Positions 6,864 to 14,009 of a stretch of 14,009 nt of DNA are shown in pieces. The position numbers were made by a program, and so were the translations under genes. The stretch is from positions 1-14,009 of the forward strand of contig JAITTA010000109.1 of assembly GCA_031287395.1 (NCBI GenBank). The letters are read 5' to 3'. Origin of the DNA: Dysgonamonadaceae bacterium. GTDB taxonomy: Bacteria; Bacteroidota; Bacteroidia; Bacteroidales; Azobacteroidaceae. Below the pieces are notes generated by a model that worked only from the letters and a program-made list of their open reading frames with translations, had not been told where the DNA came from and did not search any database. How positions within the stretch are numbered: the first letter of the stretch is position 1; every line of letters starts with the position of its first letter.

Positions 6864-7759
6864 ACTATCATATTCCTGCATTACTGGAAGAGAGCATTGA
6901 CGGTCTTCAAATTGCTCCGGATGGAATTTATGTCGATGTTACTTTTGGTGGAGGCGGGCATTCCCGGGAGATTCTGAAGCATCTCGGAGAAAAAGGACGT
7001 TTGTTCGGTTTCGATCAGGATGAAGATGCGGAAAAAAATATCTTCCGAAGTGAACGGTTTACATTTGTAAGGAGTAATTTTTGTTATTTATCCAATTTTA
7101 TGGACTGGTACGGGATTGATAAAATAGATGGTTTGTTAGCCGATTTAGGCGTTTCATTCCATCATTTTGATGACGAAACCCGTGGTTTTTCTTTTCGTTT
7201 CGACGGAGAATTGGATATGAGGATGAATAAACGATCCGGAAAGAAGGCGTCCGATATTTTGAATGAATATTCCGAAGAAGCCCTGGCGGATGTTTTTTAT
7301 TATTACGGAGAATTGAAGAATGCAAGAATCTTGGGGCGAGCAATAGTAAAAGCGCGGAAGGAAAAGGAAATTGTTTCCGTTCAGGATTTTTTGGATATAA
7401 TTAAACCGTTTTTCGGAAGAGAAAAAGAAAAAAAACAGTTGGCACAGGTATTTCAGGCAATCCGTATCGAGGTAAACAGGGAGATGGAGACCCTGAAAGA
7501 GATGTTGTCGCAGGCAGGAGATTTACTGAAGTCGGGAGGACGATTGGTCGTGATTACTTATCATTCATTGGAAGACCGGTTGGTGAAAAATTTTTTCAAA
7601 ACCGGGAATTTTGAGGGAAAAGTGGAGAAAGATTTTTTCGGAAATATTCATACTCCATTTAAAATAATCAATAATAAAGTCATTGTCCCGGGACAGGAAG
7701 AAATAGAACGTAATCCGAGATCCCGGAGTGCAAAATTAAGAGTTGTGGAGAAAATATAA
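6848..7759 (+). CDS. rsmH: 16S rRNA (cytosine(1402)-N(4))-methyltransferase RsmH (MraW)
   Basis: RsmH uses S-adenosylmethionine to methylate N4 of C1402 (E. coli numbering) in the decoding centre of 16S rRNA in the cytoplasm. The 303-residue protein has the family's normal length. It shows the N-terminal YHIPALLEESIDGL segment, the SAM-binding loop DVTFGGGGHS (30-39), an acidic FDQDEDA turn (55-61), DGLLADLGVS (94-103), RGFSF...LDMRM (112-126), TYHSLEDRLVKNFF (about 237-250), and the C-terminal NPRSRSAKLRV signature. ATG at 6848 lies within the end of mraZ, and the stop overlaps the ftsL-like start by one base, which suggests translational coupling. Confidence 0.96.
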   Translation: MDGALNYHIPALLEESIDGLQIAPDGIYVDVTFGGGGHSREILKHLGEKGRLFGFDQDEDAEKNIFRSERFTFVRSNFCYLSNFMDWYGIDKIDGLLADLGVSFHHFDDETRGFSFRFDGELDMRMNKRSGKKASDILNEYSEEALADVFYYYGELKNARILGRAIVKARKEKEIVSVQDFLDIIKPFFGREKEKKQLAQVFQAIRIEVNREMETLKEMLSQAGDLLKSGGRLVVITYHSLEDRLVKNFFKTGNFEGKVEKDFFGNIHTPFKIINNKVIVPGQEEIERNPRSRSAKLRVVEKI

Positions 7760-8133
7760 TGGAGGAGCAGAGCAATTATAAAGAATATAAGACGGAAACC
7801 CGGGAATTTTCGGGAAAGAAAAAGAAAGTTTCCGTAGGGAGTGTCCTGGGTGGTGATATCCTGAAGGAAGATTTTGTGATAAAGCAATCCAAATTGATTA
7901 TACTAATCACATTTTTGTTTGTATTATTTATCAGTAATCGTTATTCCTGTCTTAAAAAACTGACTGAAATTGATCGGCTGAGGACGGAACTGAAGGATAT
8001 AAAATATGAAAATCTGGTCATTTCGACCCAGTTGACCACCAGTAGTCGCCAGTCACAGATAGAAGTTTTGATCCGGGAGAAAGGTCTGGATTTATCAGGC
8101 TCCAAAATTCCGGCTTATGAAATACGTAAGTAA
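7759..8133 (+). CDS. ftsL: FtsL-like cell-division protein
   Basis: This 124-residue protein sits where ftsL is found in dcw clusters and has the FtsL/DivIC layout. A basic cytoplasmic N-terminus (1-43, with a KKKK run at 20-23) is followed by one membrane segment (about 44-60, LIILITFLFVLFI) and a heptad-like periplasmic helix (about 63-95, LKKLTEIDRLRTEL). It ends with a short IREKGLDL segment typical of such proteins. In characterised bacteria FtsL pairs with FtsB (DivIC) and activates the FtsWI septal synthase. Sequence similarity in this family is low, so the assignment rests on order and topology. Its ATG overlaps the rsmH stop (TAATG), and ftsI follows after 21 bp. Confidence 0.8.
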   Translation: MEEQSNYKEYKTETREFSGKKKKVSVGSVLGGDILKEDFVIKQSKLIILITFLFVLFISNRYSCLKKLTEIDRLRTELKDIKYENLVISTQLTTSSRQSQIEVLIREKGLDLSGSKIPAYEIRK

Positions 8134-8154
8134 TGCGCCAATAAATATTATGGT

Positions 8155-10338
8155 ATGGCTAAAAAGACCCTGAATAATAAAATCCGCAGGAACTACTTCA
8201 TTGTAGCTCTTGTTTTCGGAATTATTGTTGTTGCAATAGTGGGCAGGGCATGTTATACCTCTTTCGTAAAAGGGAAAACCTGGAAAAAATTGGAGTCTAC
8301 CCTTAAACGTCCGAATAAGGAAATTGCAGCGGCCCGTGGAAATATTTATTCGACAGACTACAGGCTGATGGCCACCAGTGAGTCGTTATACCATTTATAT
8401 ATCGACTTCTGGGCCGATGGATTGAACAAAGATACTCTGATGAAATATGTGGTACCTCTGGCGGAAGGAATCCATGAGATGTTCCCTGAAAAATCGGCAG
8501 GTTATTACAAAAATCATATCCTGAGTGGTTGGAATATGCGTCAGAAGGAAGCCGGTTTGATTAATAAAGGGAAAACGGTATCCCGTAAAAGCCGGGAATA
8601 TTCATTATTAGACAGAAGGTTGAACTATCTGGAATTAAAAAAGATACGGAAACTTCCATTCTTGAATCAAAACAGGAATAAATCCGGATTATACACTAAA
8701 GAGTATTTAAAAAGAACCAAACCGTTCGGAACTCTAGCTTCCCGTACAATAGGAGATATATACGGTGACTTTGAAAAAGGAGGAAAAAACGGATTGGAAT
8801 TGGAATATGATTCCATCCTGCGCGGGGTTCCCGGAATAAGTATGGTCAAGAAAATTTATGGACGGACGACAACGGAACCTCTGGTTTATCCCGTTAACGG
8901 GAAAGATATTATTACGACAATAGATATTGATATACAGGATATTACCGAAAAGGCTCTGTTGGACAAACTGAAAGAAATCGATGCCGAATCGGGTACGGCG
9001 GTCGTTATGGAGGTCAGTACCGGCGAGATCAAGGCCATCACAAACATGGGTCGCATTGGAGAAGGCGTTTGGACGGAGACGAAAAACCATGCGGTTGCCG
9101 ATGAAACGGAACCCGGTTCTACATTCAAAGTAGTTTCGATGATGGTCGCTCTTGAAGATGGGTTAGTTCATCCGGATGATAGTGTCGAAACCGGAAACGG
9201 GTTGTATACCTATGCCGGGTCTGTTGTACGGGATCATAATGCGCACAGAGGAGGGTATGGCAGGATTACCGCTTCGCAGGCCATCCGGTATTCTTCGAAT
9301 GTGGGTGTGGCAAAAATCATTTTAAAAGGATATGAAAATAATCCTTCGAAATTTGTGGAAGGAATTTATAAAATAGGATTGAATCAGGACTTCAAACTTG
9401 AAATTCCCGGAGCCGGAAGAGCAAAAATCCGTTCTCCCAAAGATTCCGTAAGGTACTGGTCGAAGACGACCTTGCCCTGGATGTCTTTTGGCTATGAAAC
9501 CCAGGTTCCTCCTGTTTATACGTTGACATTTTTCAATGCCATTGCGAATAATGGAAAAATGATCAAACCGTTTTTTGTGAAAGAAATACGGAATGACGGA
9601 AAAGTGGTGGAAAGGAAAAAAACGGAAACGATTAATAGCCAGATTTGTTCTCCGAATACTTTGAAACAAATTCGTATCATGCTCGACGATGTGGTGAATC
9701 AACCCGATGGAACCGGTAAACCGGCCTATTCCCCCTATGTGAGAATATCGGGTAAAACCGGTACGGCTCAGATTTCACAAGGAGCAGCAGGGTATAAAAG
9801 CGGAGGTTTGTCGCATCAGGTTTCATTTTGCGGATATTTTCCGTCTGATGATCCTAAATATTCTTGTATCGTACTGATCCGGAGACCTCGTAATGGAGCT
9901 CCTTCGGGAGGTTTGATGTGCGGAACCGTATTTAAAACAATTGCTGAGGAAGTCTATGCAAGAAGTTTATCCAAAAAGGTAAAGGAATGTGAGAAAGACT
10001 CGATAAATCCGTTTATTCCGTACGTAAAAAGTGGATTTTATGCTCAAACCGAATATTCTTTGAATAAACTTGATATTTCGTATAAGGATAGTGCGGATGC
10101 CGGTAAATATCTGGTTACAACTGCTATCATCGATGATGAGCTGGTGCTAAGGAATAGAACAACGGTTGATAATCTGGTTCCGAATGTAAGCGGAATGGGA
10201 GCGAAAGATGCTGTTTATGTATTGGAGAATTCGGGACTGAGAGTTCATCTTTCCGGGCGGGGAACTGTTTATGCACAATCAATCGTTCCTGGAACCCGGG
10301 TAATAAAAGGACAAACAATATCTATTCAATTAAAATAA
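8155..10338 (+). CDS. ftsI: Class B penicillin-binding protein FtsI (PBP3-type septal transpeptidase) with C-terminal PASTA domain
   Basis: This is the DD-transpeptidase that cross-links septal peptidoglycan in the periplasm with FtsW and the FtsQLB-type complex. The 727 residues comprise a basic cytoplasmic tip, one membrane anchor (about 14-33), the class B dimerisation region beginning at RGNIYS (61-66), and the transpeptidase domain. The three active-site motifs are present: S322-T-F-K325 (SxxK, nucleophile S322), S380-S-N382 (SxN) and K534-T-G536 (KTG). A single PASTA domain follows at about 673-727 (NLVPNVSG ... GTRVIKGQTISIQL). The C-terminal PASTA domain is common for FtsI of Bacteroidetes and Gram-positives but absent in E. 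coli. ATG at 8155 fits the expected N-terminus; another ATG at 8150 is out of frame. It lies between the ftsL-like gene and murE. Confidence 0.95.
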   Translation: MAKKTLNNKIRRNYFIVALVFGIIVVAIVGRACYTSFVKGKTWKKLESTLKRPNKEIAAARGNIYSTDYRLMATSESLYHLYIDFWADGLNKDTLMKYVVPLAEGIHEMFPEKSAGYYKNHILSGWNMRQKEAGLINKGKTVSRKSREYSLLDRRLNYLELKKIRKLPFLNQNRNKSGLYTKEYLKRTKPFGTLASRTIGDIYGDFEKGGKNGLELEYDSILRGVPGISMVKKIYGRTTTEPLVYPVNGKDIITTIDIDIQDITEKALLDKLKEIDAESGTAVVMEVSTGEIKAITNMGRIGEGVWTETKNHAVADETEPGSTFKVVSMMVALEDGLVHPDDSVETGNGLYTYAGSVVRDHNAHRGGYGRITASQAIRYSSNVGVAKIILKGYENNPSKFVEGIYKIGLNQDFKLEIPGAGRAKIRSPKDSVRYWSKTTLPWMSFGYETQVPPVYTLTFFNAIANNGKMIKPFFVKEIRNDGKVVERKKTETINSQICSPNTLKQIRIMLDDVVNQPDGTGKPAYSPYVRISGKTGTAQISQGAAGYKSGGLSHQVSFCGYFPSDDPKYSCIVLIRRPRNGAPSGGLMCGTVFKTIAEEVYARSLSKKVKECEKDSINPFIPYVKSGFYAQTEYSLNKLDISYKDSADAGKYLVTTAIIDDELVLRNRTTVDNLVPNVSGMGAKDAVYVLENSGLRVHLSGRGTVYAQSIVPGTRVIKGQTISIQLK

Positions 10339-10347
10339 AATACCGAT

Positions 10348-11802
10348 ATGCAACTCGACGAATTAATCAGTGTTGTTTCTTATGAAGAAATTAACGGATC
10401 ACCTGATGTGGAAGTGACCGGAATCCATGCCGATTCCCGGAAAATAGAACCGGGTTTCCTGTTTGTGGCTGTTCCTGGAACACAATCCGACGGACATCAG
10501 TTTATCGGTAAAGCAATTGAGAACGGAGCAAAAACAATTGTGTGCCGGATTTTGCCGGATGAAAAAGTGCCCGGTATTACTTACATCCGGGTGAATGATA
10601 CCGCCGATGCTCTAGGTAAATTAGCCTCTGTATTTAATGGAGAACCTTCCGGTAGGTTGGCGCTGGTCGGAGTTACCGGAACAAACGGAAAAACGACTAT
10701 TGCCACTCTGCTGTATGAATTGTTCCGTAAATTAGGCTATAAGACAGGCTTATTGTCAACGGTTTGTAATTATATCGACGGATTGAAGGTCCCTGCGACC
10801 CATACGACCCCCGACCCGGTAGAATTGAATCATTTGTTGGCCCGGATGGCAGATGCCGGTTGTGAATATGTATTTATGGAAGTAAGCTCCCATGCCGTGG
10901 ATCAGAAACGGGTCAGCGGATTGGATTTCCACGGTGGAATTTTTACTAATCTGACCCGTGATCATCTGGATTATCATAAAACCGTAGAAGCATACCGGGA
11001 TGCCAAGAAAAGTTTTTTTGATCAACTTCCTTCCTCAGCATTTGCCCTGACCAATAGCGATGATAAGAACGGCATGTTTATGCTGCAAAATACGAAAGCA
11101 GATAAAAAGACCTATTCTCTGCTGTCCCTGGCCGATTTTAAAGGAAAAATGCTGGAATCTCATTTCGACGGAACGACGATGTCTTTCAATGGAAAGGAAG
11201 TCAATACCCGCTTTGTAGGAAAATTTAACGCTTATAATCTGTTGGCTGTGTACGGAGCTGCCGTTTTACTTGGCGAGGACCCCGACGAGGTTCTTTTGTT
11301 GATGAGCGCTTTGACTTCCGTAGCGGGCCGGTTTCAGGTACAGCGTTCGCCGAAAGGTTATTCGGTCATTGTAGACTATGCTCATACTCCCGATGCTTTG
11401 TCGAATGTATTGAATGCTATTCATGAAGTGTTGGAAGGTGGTGGTAGTGTGATTACGGTAGTAGGTTGCGGAGGAAACCGTGATAAAGGGAAACGTCCGA
11501 TTATGGCTCGGGAAGCGGTCCGTTTGAGCGACCGGGTGATACTCACGTCCGATAATCCCCGTTTTGAAGAACCTCAGGCTATCATCGACGATATGGTAGC
11601 CGGATTGGATATCGTTGAGCGAAAAAAAGCCGTCTGTATTGTCGATCGGAAAGAAGCAATCCGTACTGCTTGTATGATGGCTCAAAGCGGCGATGTGGTT
11701 CTGGTTGCAGGTAAGGGTCACGAAGATTACCAGGAAGTAAAAGGAGTGAAATTTCCTTTCGATGACCGGAAAATTGTAACAGAGATCATAAAAGAATCAT
11801 AA
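10348..11802 (+). CDS. murE: UDP-N-acetylmuramoyl-L-alanyl-D-glutamate--2,6-diaminopimelate ligase MurE
   Basis: MurE adds the third amino acid to UDP-MurNAc-L-Ala-D-Glu with ATP in the cytoplasm. The 484 residues match the family length and its three-domain layout. The N-terminal UDP-binding domain contains DSRKIEPGFLFVA. The central ATPase domain has the P-loop GVTGTNGKTT (108-117), the THTTPD substrate loop, and MEVSSHAVDQKR, with K220 of the AKKSFF segment as the likely carbamylated lysine. The C-terminal domain holds DNPR (402-405) and KGHE (456-459). DNPR is the signature of enzymes that add meso-diaminopimelate rather than lysine, so the wall is predicted to be of the DAP type. It begins 9 bp after ftsI. 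Confidence 0.96.
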   Translation: MQLDELISVVSYEEINGSPDVEVTGIHADSRKIEPGFLFVAVPGTQSDGHQFIGKAIENGAKTIVCRILPDEKVPGITYIRVNDTADALGKLASVFNGEPSGRLALVGVTGTNGKTTIATLLYELFRKLGYKTGLLSTVCNYIDGLKVPATHTTPDPVELNHLLARMADAGCEYVFMEVSSHAVDQKRVSGLDFHGGIFTNLTRDHLDYHKTVEAYRDAKKSFFDQLPSSAFALTNSDDKNGMFMLQNTKADKKTYSLLSLADFKGKMLESHFDGTTMSFNGKEVNTRFVGKFNAYNLLAVYGAAVLLGEDPDEVLLLMSALTSVAGRFQVQRSPKGYSVIVDYAHTPDALSNVLNAIHEVLEGGGSVITVVGCGGNRDKGKRPIMAREAVRLSDRVILTSDNPRFEEPQAIIDDMVAGLDIVERKKAVCIVDRKEAIRTACMMAQSGDVVLVAGKGHEDYQEVKGVKFPFDDRKIVTEIIKES

Positions 11803-11824
11803 AAAATGAAATTATTTATATTAT

Positions 11825-13081
11825 ATGCTATACGACTTGTTTCATTATCTCGACAAACTGAACGTCCCCGGAGCGGGAATGTTCCAGTATATTTCTTTCC
11901 GTTCTTCCATGGCATTGATTTTCTCTTTGTTGGTTTCAACAATTTTCGGGCGAAAAATCATTAACAAACTGCAGCTGTTACAAATCGGAGAGTCCGTTCG
12001 TGATCTGGGCTTAGCGGGCCAGATGAGCAAAAAAGGAACCCCGACTATGGGAGGGATTATTATTATTATAGCAATTTTAATACCGGTACTCCTTTTTGCA
12101 AGACTGAACAATACCTACATTATCCTGATGTTGGTGACTACGATTTGGTTAGGTTGTATCGGATTTCTGGATGACTATATCAAAGTCTTCAAAAAAGATA
12201 AGGAGGGCTTGAAAGGACGGTTTAAAGTTGTCGGACAAGTCGGATTAGGTTTGATTGTCGGCTTGACCCTTTATTTGAGTCCGGACGTGATGATCCGGGA
12301 GAATACGGAGATCCGGAAAAATGACGTGATTACCAGTGTGGAACATAGTCCTGCAATTAAATCGACAAAGACGACCATTCCATTCATGAAAAATAATAAT
12401 TTCGATTACCGGGATCTGGCTTCTTTTATGACGGACCACCGTACGGCGGCAACCTGGATTATTTTTGTGATCATTACTATTTTTATTGTTACGGCAGTAT
12501 CTAACGGTGCGAATCTTACGGATGGCTTGGATGGTTTGGCTGCCGGGAATTCTGCTATTATTGGAGTGACTCTGGGAATACTGGCCTATGTGTCGAGTCA
12601 CGTGGAATATGCTGCATACCTTAATATAATGTATATCCCGTATTGTGAAGAATTGGTCATATTTGCCAGTGCTTTCATCGGAGCCACGGTTGGTTTCTTA
12701 TGGTATAATGCTTTCCCTGCCCAGGTTTTTATGGGAGATACCGGTTCCCTGACCCTTGGGGGAATTATAGCGGTTTTTGCTATTATTATACATAAAGAAC
12801 TATTACTCCCGGTTTTGTGCGGAATTTTCTTCGTGGAAAGTTTATCGGTGATGATGCAGGTGACTTATTTCAAATATACGAAAAGGAAAACAGGTACCGG
12901 AAAGAGGATATTTAAGATGACCCCCATTCACCATCATTTTCAAAAACCGGGTAATACCGGGATTGATGCGATCTTGCAGAAACCGATTCACCCGGTTCCA
13001 GAGTCGAAAATTGTAGTCCGCTTTTGGTTGGTTGGGATCATTTTAGCCGTATTAGCAATAGCGACATTAAAGATGAGATAA
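11825..13081 (+). CDS. mraY: Phospho-N-acetylmuramoyl-pentapeptide-transferase MraY
   Basis: MraY is the integral membrane enzyme that transfers phospho-MurNAc-pentapeptide from UDP to undecaprenyl phosphate, forming lipid I. The 418-residue protein has about ten hydrophobic segments and the conserved cytoplasmic motifs: TPTMGG near residue 75, DDYIKV with D116-D117, NLTDGLDGLAAG (230-241, with D233 and D236), MGDTGS (303-308), and PIHHHFQKPG in a late cytoplasmic loop. It is longer than E. coli MraY (360 residues), mainly through a hydrophilic insertion around residues 155-200; this seems usual in Bacteroidetes homologues as far as I can recall. ATG at 11825 gives the expected MLYDLFHYLDKL start, 22 bp after murE. 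Confidence 0.96.
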   Translation: MLYDLFHYLDKLNVPGAGMFQYISFRSSMALIFSLLVSTIFGRKIINKLQLLQIGESVRDLGLAGQMSKKGTPTMGGIIIIIAILIPVLLFARLNNTYIILMLVTTIWLGCIGFLDDYIKVFKKDKEGLKGRFKVVGQVGLGLIVGLTLYLSPDVMIRENTEIRKNDVITSVEHSPAIKSTKTTIPFMKNNNFDYRDLASFMTDHRTAATWIIFVIITIFIVTAVSNGANLTDGLDGLAAGNSAIIGVTLGILAYVSSHVEYAAYLNIMYIPYCEELVIFASAFIGATVGFLWYNAFPAQVFMGDTGSLTLGGIIAVFAIIIHKELLLPVLCGIFFVESLSVMMQVTYFKYTKRKTGTGKRIFKMTPIHHHFQKPGNTGIDAILQKPIHPVPESKIVVRFWLVGIILAVLAIATLKMR

Positions 13082-13090
13082 TATTCAAAA

Positions 13091-14009
13091 ATGATGGCAA
13101 TATTCATGAACGTAGAAAGAAAAGTGAACAAAGGCCTGCAACTTGCATTCGAGATGCCTTTGGTCCTTCGGCGGATAGTTGTTCTCGGCGGTGGCGAAAG
13201 CGGAGCGGGTGCCGCTGTTCTGGCTAAAGAACAGGGATTTGACGTTTTCTTGTCCGATTCATCGGAAATAAAACCGAAATACCGTGATATTCTGGAAAAA
13301 TATGGTATTGCATACGAAGAAAACGGACATACGGAAAAATTGATACTCAATGCCGGTGAAATTATAAAAAGTCCGGGTATTCCCGATAAGGCTCCGATTA
13401 TCAAAAGAATAAAAGAAAAAAACATCCCGATTATTTCGGAAATCGAATTTGCCGGACGATATACTAAGGCTAAAACGGTTTGTATCACGGGTAGCAACGG
13501 TAAGACTACTACCACGATGCTTATTTATCATATCCTGAAAAATGCAGGTTTGAATGTAGGATTGGCCGGAAATGTGGGCGATAGTTTTGCCCTGCAGGTG
13601 GCGGAGAAGGATTGTGATTATTATGTCATTGAGCTTAGCAGCTTTCAATTGGATGGAATGTACAATTTTAAGGCGGATATTGCCGTGCTGTTGAATATCA
13701 CTCCCGATCATCTGGACCGTTATGATTATGTCATGCAGAATTATGTGGATTCCAAAATGCGGATCATTCAAAATCAAACGAAAGAGGATGCATTCATTTA
13801 CTGGAATGATGATCCTGTTATTTCGGAAGAGGTAAAGAAAAGAGCTACGGAAGTGACTCTCTATCCTTTTGCTCTCGATAAGAAGGAGGGACTTGCAGGA
13901 TATACCGATAACAATCAGATAATTATAAAAACATCAAATGGGGACTTTATCATGGAAGAAGAATTGGTTGCATTAACAGGTACTCATAATTTGTATAATT
14001 CACTTGCTG
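13091..14009 (+). CDS. murD: UDP-N-acetylmuramoyl-L-alanine--D-glutamate ligase MurD (3' end beyond window)
   Basis: MurD adds D-glutamate to UDP-MurNAc-L-Ala with ATP in the cytoplasm. The 306 codons present cover roughly the first two thirds of a normal MurD. They show the N-terminal nucleotide-binding motif RRIVVLGGGESGAG (GGGES at 33-37), IKSPGIP, the P-loop GSNGKTTTT (134-142), ELSSFQLD, NITPDHLDRY (H207), and YVDSKMRI with probable carbamylated lysine K222. It ends in LTGTHNLYNSLA at the start of the C-terminal domain. The frame is open to the window edge. The start is uncertain: ATG at 13091 lies 9 bp after mraY but adds about 26 residues before RRIVVLGG, whereas ATG at 13154 gives a length closer to known MurD. 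In-frame ATGs also occur at 13094 and 13106. Confidence 0.93.
   Translation, partial: MMAIFMNVERKVNKGLQLAFEMPLVLRRIVVLGGGESGAGAAVLAKEQGFDVFLSDSSEIKPKYRDILEKYGIAYEENGHTEKLILNAGEIIKSPGIPDKAPIIKRIKEKNIPIISEIEFAGRYTKAKTVCITGSNGKTTTTMLIYHILKNAGLNVGLAGNVGDSFALQVAEKDCDYYVIELSSFQLDGMYNFKADIAVLLNITPDHLDRYDYVMQNYVDSKMRIIQNQTKEDAFIYWNDDPVISEEVKKRATEVTLYPFALDKKEGLAGYTDNNQIIIKTSNGDFIMEEELVALTGTHNLYNSLA

Noticed and set aside
10171..10335. PASTA domain on FtsI as a novel fusion
   Set aside because: A C-terminal PASTA domain on septal class B PBPs is known in Bacteroidetes and in Gram-positive bacteria, so it is ordinary here.
11806..11964. Small 52-residue reading frame starting with ATG at 11806 between murE and mraY
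   Set aside because: It overlaps the mraY start in another frame, and its later part is only a shifted reading of conserved mraY sequence. There is no independent support.
12928..12960. PIHHHFQ instead of PIHHHFE in MraY as an active-site change
   Set aside because: The histidines are intact, and Gln at this position is, to my knowledge, common in MraY homologues of this phylum.
12988..13777. Minus-strand open frames across mraY and murD (12988-13515, 13259-13777)
   Set aside because: They lie antisense to clearly conserved murD/mraY sequence, have odd composition and no start context. They are shadow frames.
1..14009. CRISPR arrays, tRNA or rRNA genes, insertion sequences, phage or defence genes
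   Set aside because: No regularly spaced repeats, cloverleaf-like segments, transposase or integrase motifs, or terminal inverted repeats were found on either strand.

Overview
The window looks like a chromosomal segment from a Bacteroidetes bacterium, most probably order Bacteroidales. Three things point there. The 5' gene ends in a type A sorting domain of the Bacteroidetes type IX secretion system (T9SS). The division/cell-wall (dcw) genes show Bacteroidetes features: a short FtsL-like protein, an FtsI with a C-terminal PASTA domain, and a MurE with a DNPR motif. Shine-Dalgarno sequences are weak or absent. An affinity to Odoribacteraceae-like gut genera is possible but cannot be fixed from the sequence alone.

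Left part (1-6184): a giant, low-complexity, beta-rich surface protein whose beginning lies outside the window. It is read in one continuous frame except for a single in-frame TAA at 4439-4441. That stop falls inside a PKD-like domain and separates about 1479 residues of extracellular repeats from a 580-residue tail. The tail holds PKD-like, Ig-like, cadherin-like and T9SS sorting domains. As written, the gene is nonsense-disrupted, or the base is an error. Near the 3' end, short 10-bp direct repeats (5741-5780) sit just before an abrupt rise in G+C.

Middle (6185-6416): a 232-bp non-coding spacer. It carries a good rho-independent terminator for the surface gene, a second AT-rich hairpin followed by seven T, a candidate Bacteroidetes-type promoter, and GTGGRG direct repeats that resemble MraZ operator elements.

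Right part (6417-14009): the 5' half of a dcw cluster, all on the + strand, with overlaps or gaps of at most 22 bp: mraZ, rsmH (mraW), ftsL-like, ftsI (class B PBP), murE, mraY and murD (cut by the window end). MraZ is the probable autoregulator and RsmH a 16S rRNA methyltransferase. The FtsL-like protein and FtsI belong to the septal peptidoglycan machine. MurD and MurE add D-Glu and (by motif) meso-diaminopimelate to the UDP-MurNAc peptide, and MraY moves phospho-MurNAc-pentapeptide to undecaprenyl phosphate to make lipid I.

No new multi-gene system is visible. The most interesting items are the premature stop in the giant T9SS cargo gene, the repeat and composition break near its 3' end, and the regulatory architecture in front of mraZ. 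All complete genes here end in TAA, which argues against recoding of the internal TAA.
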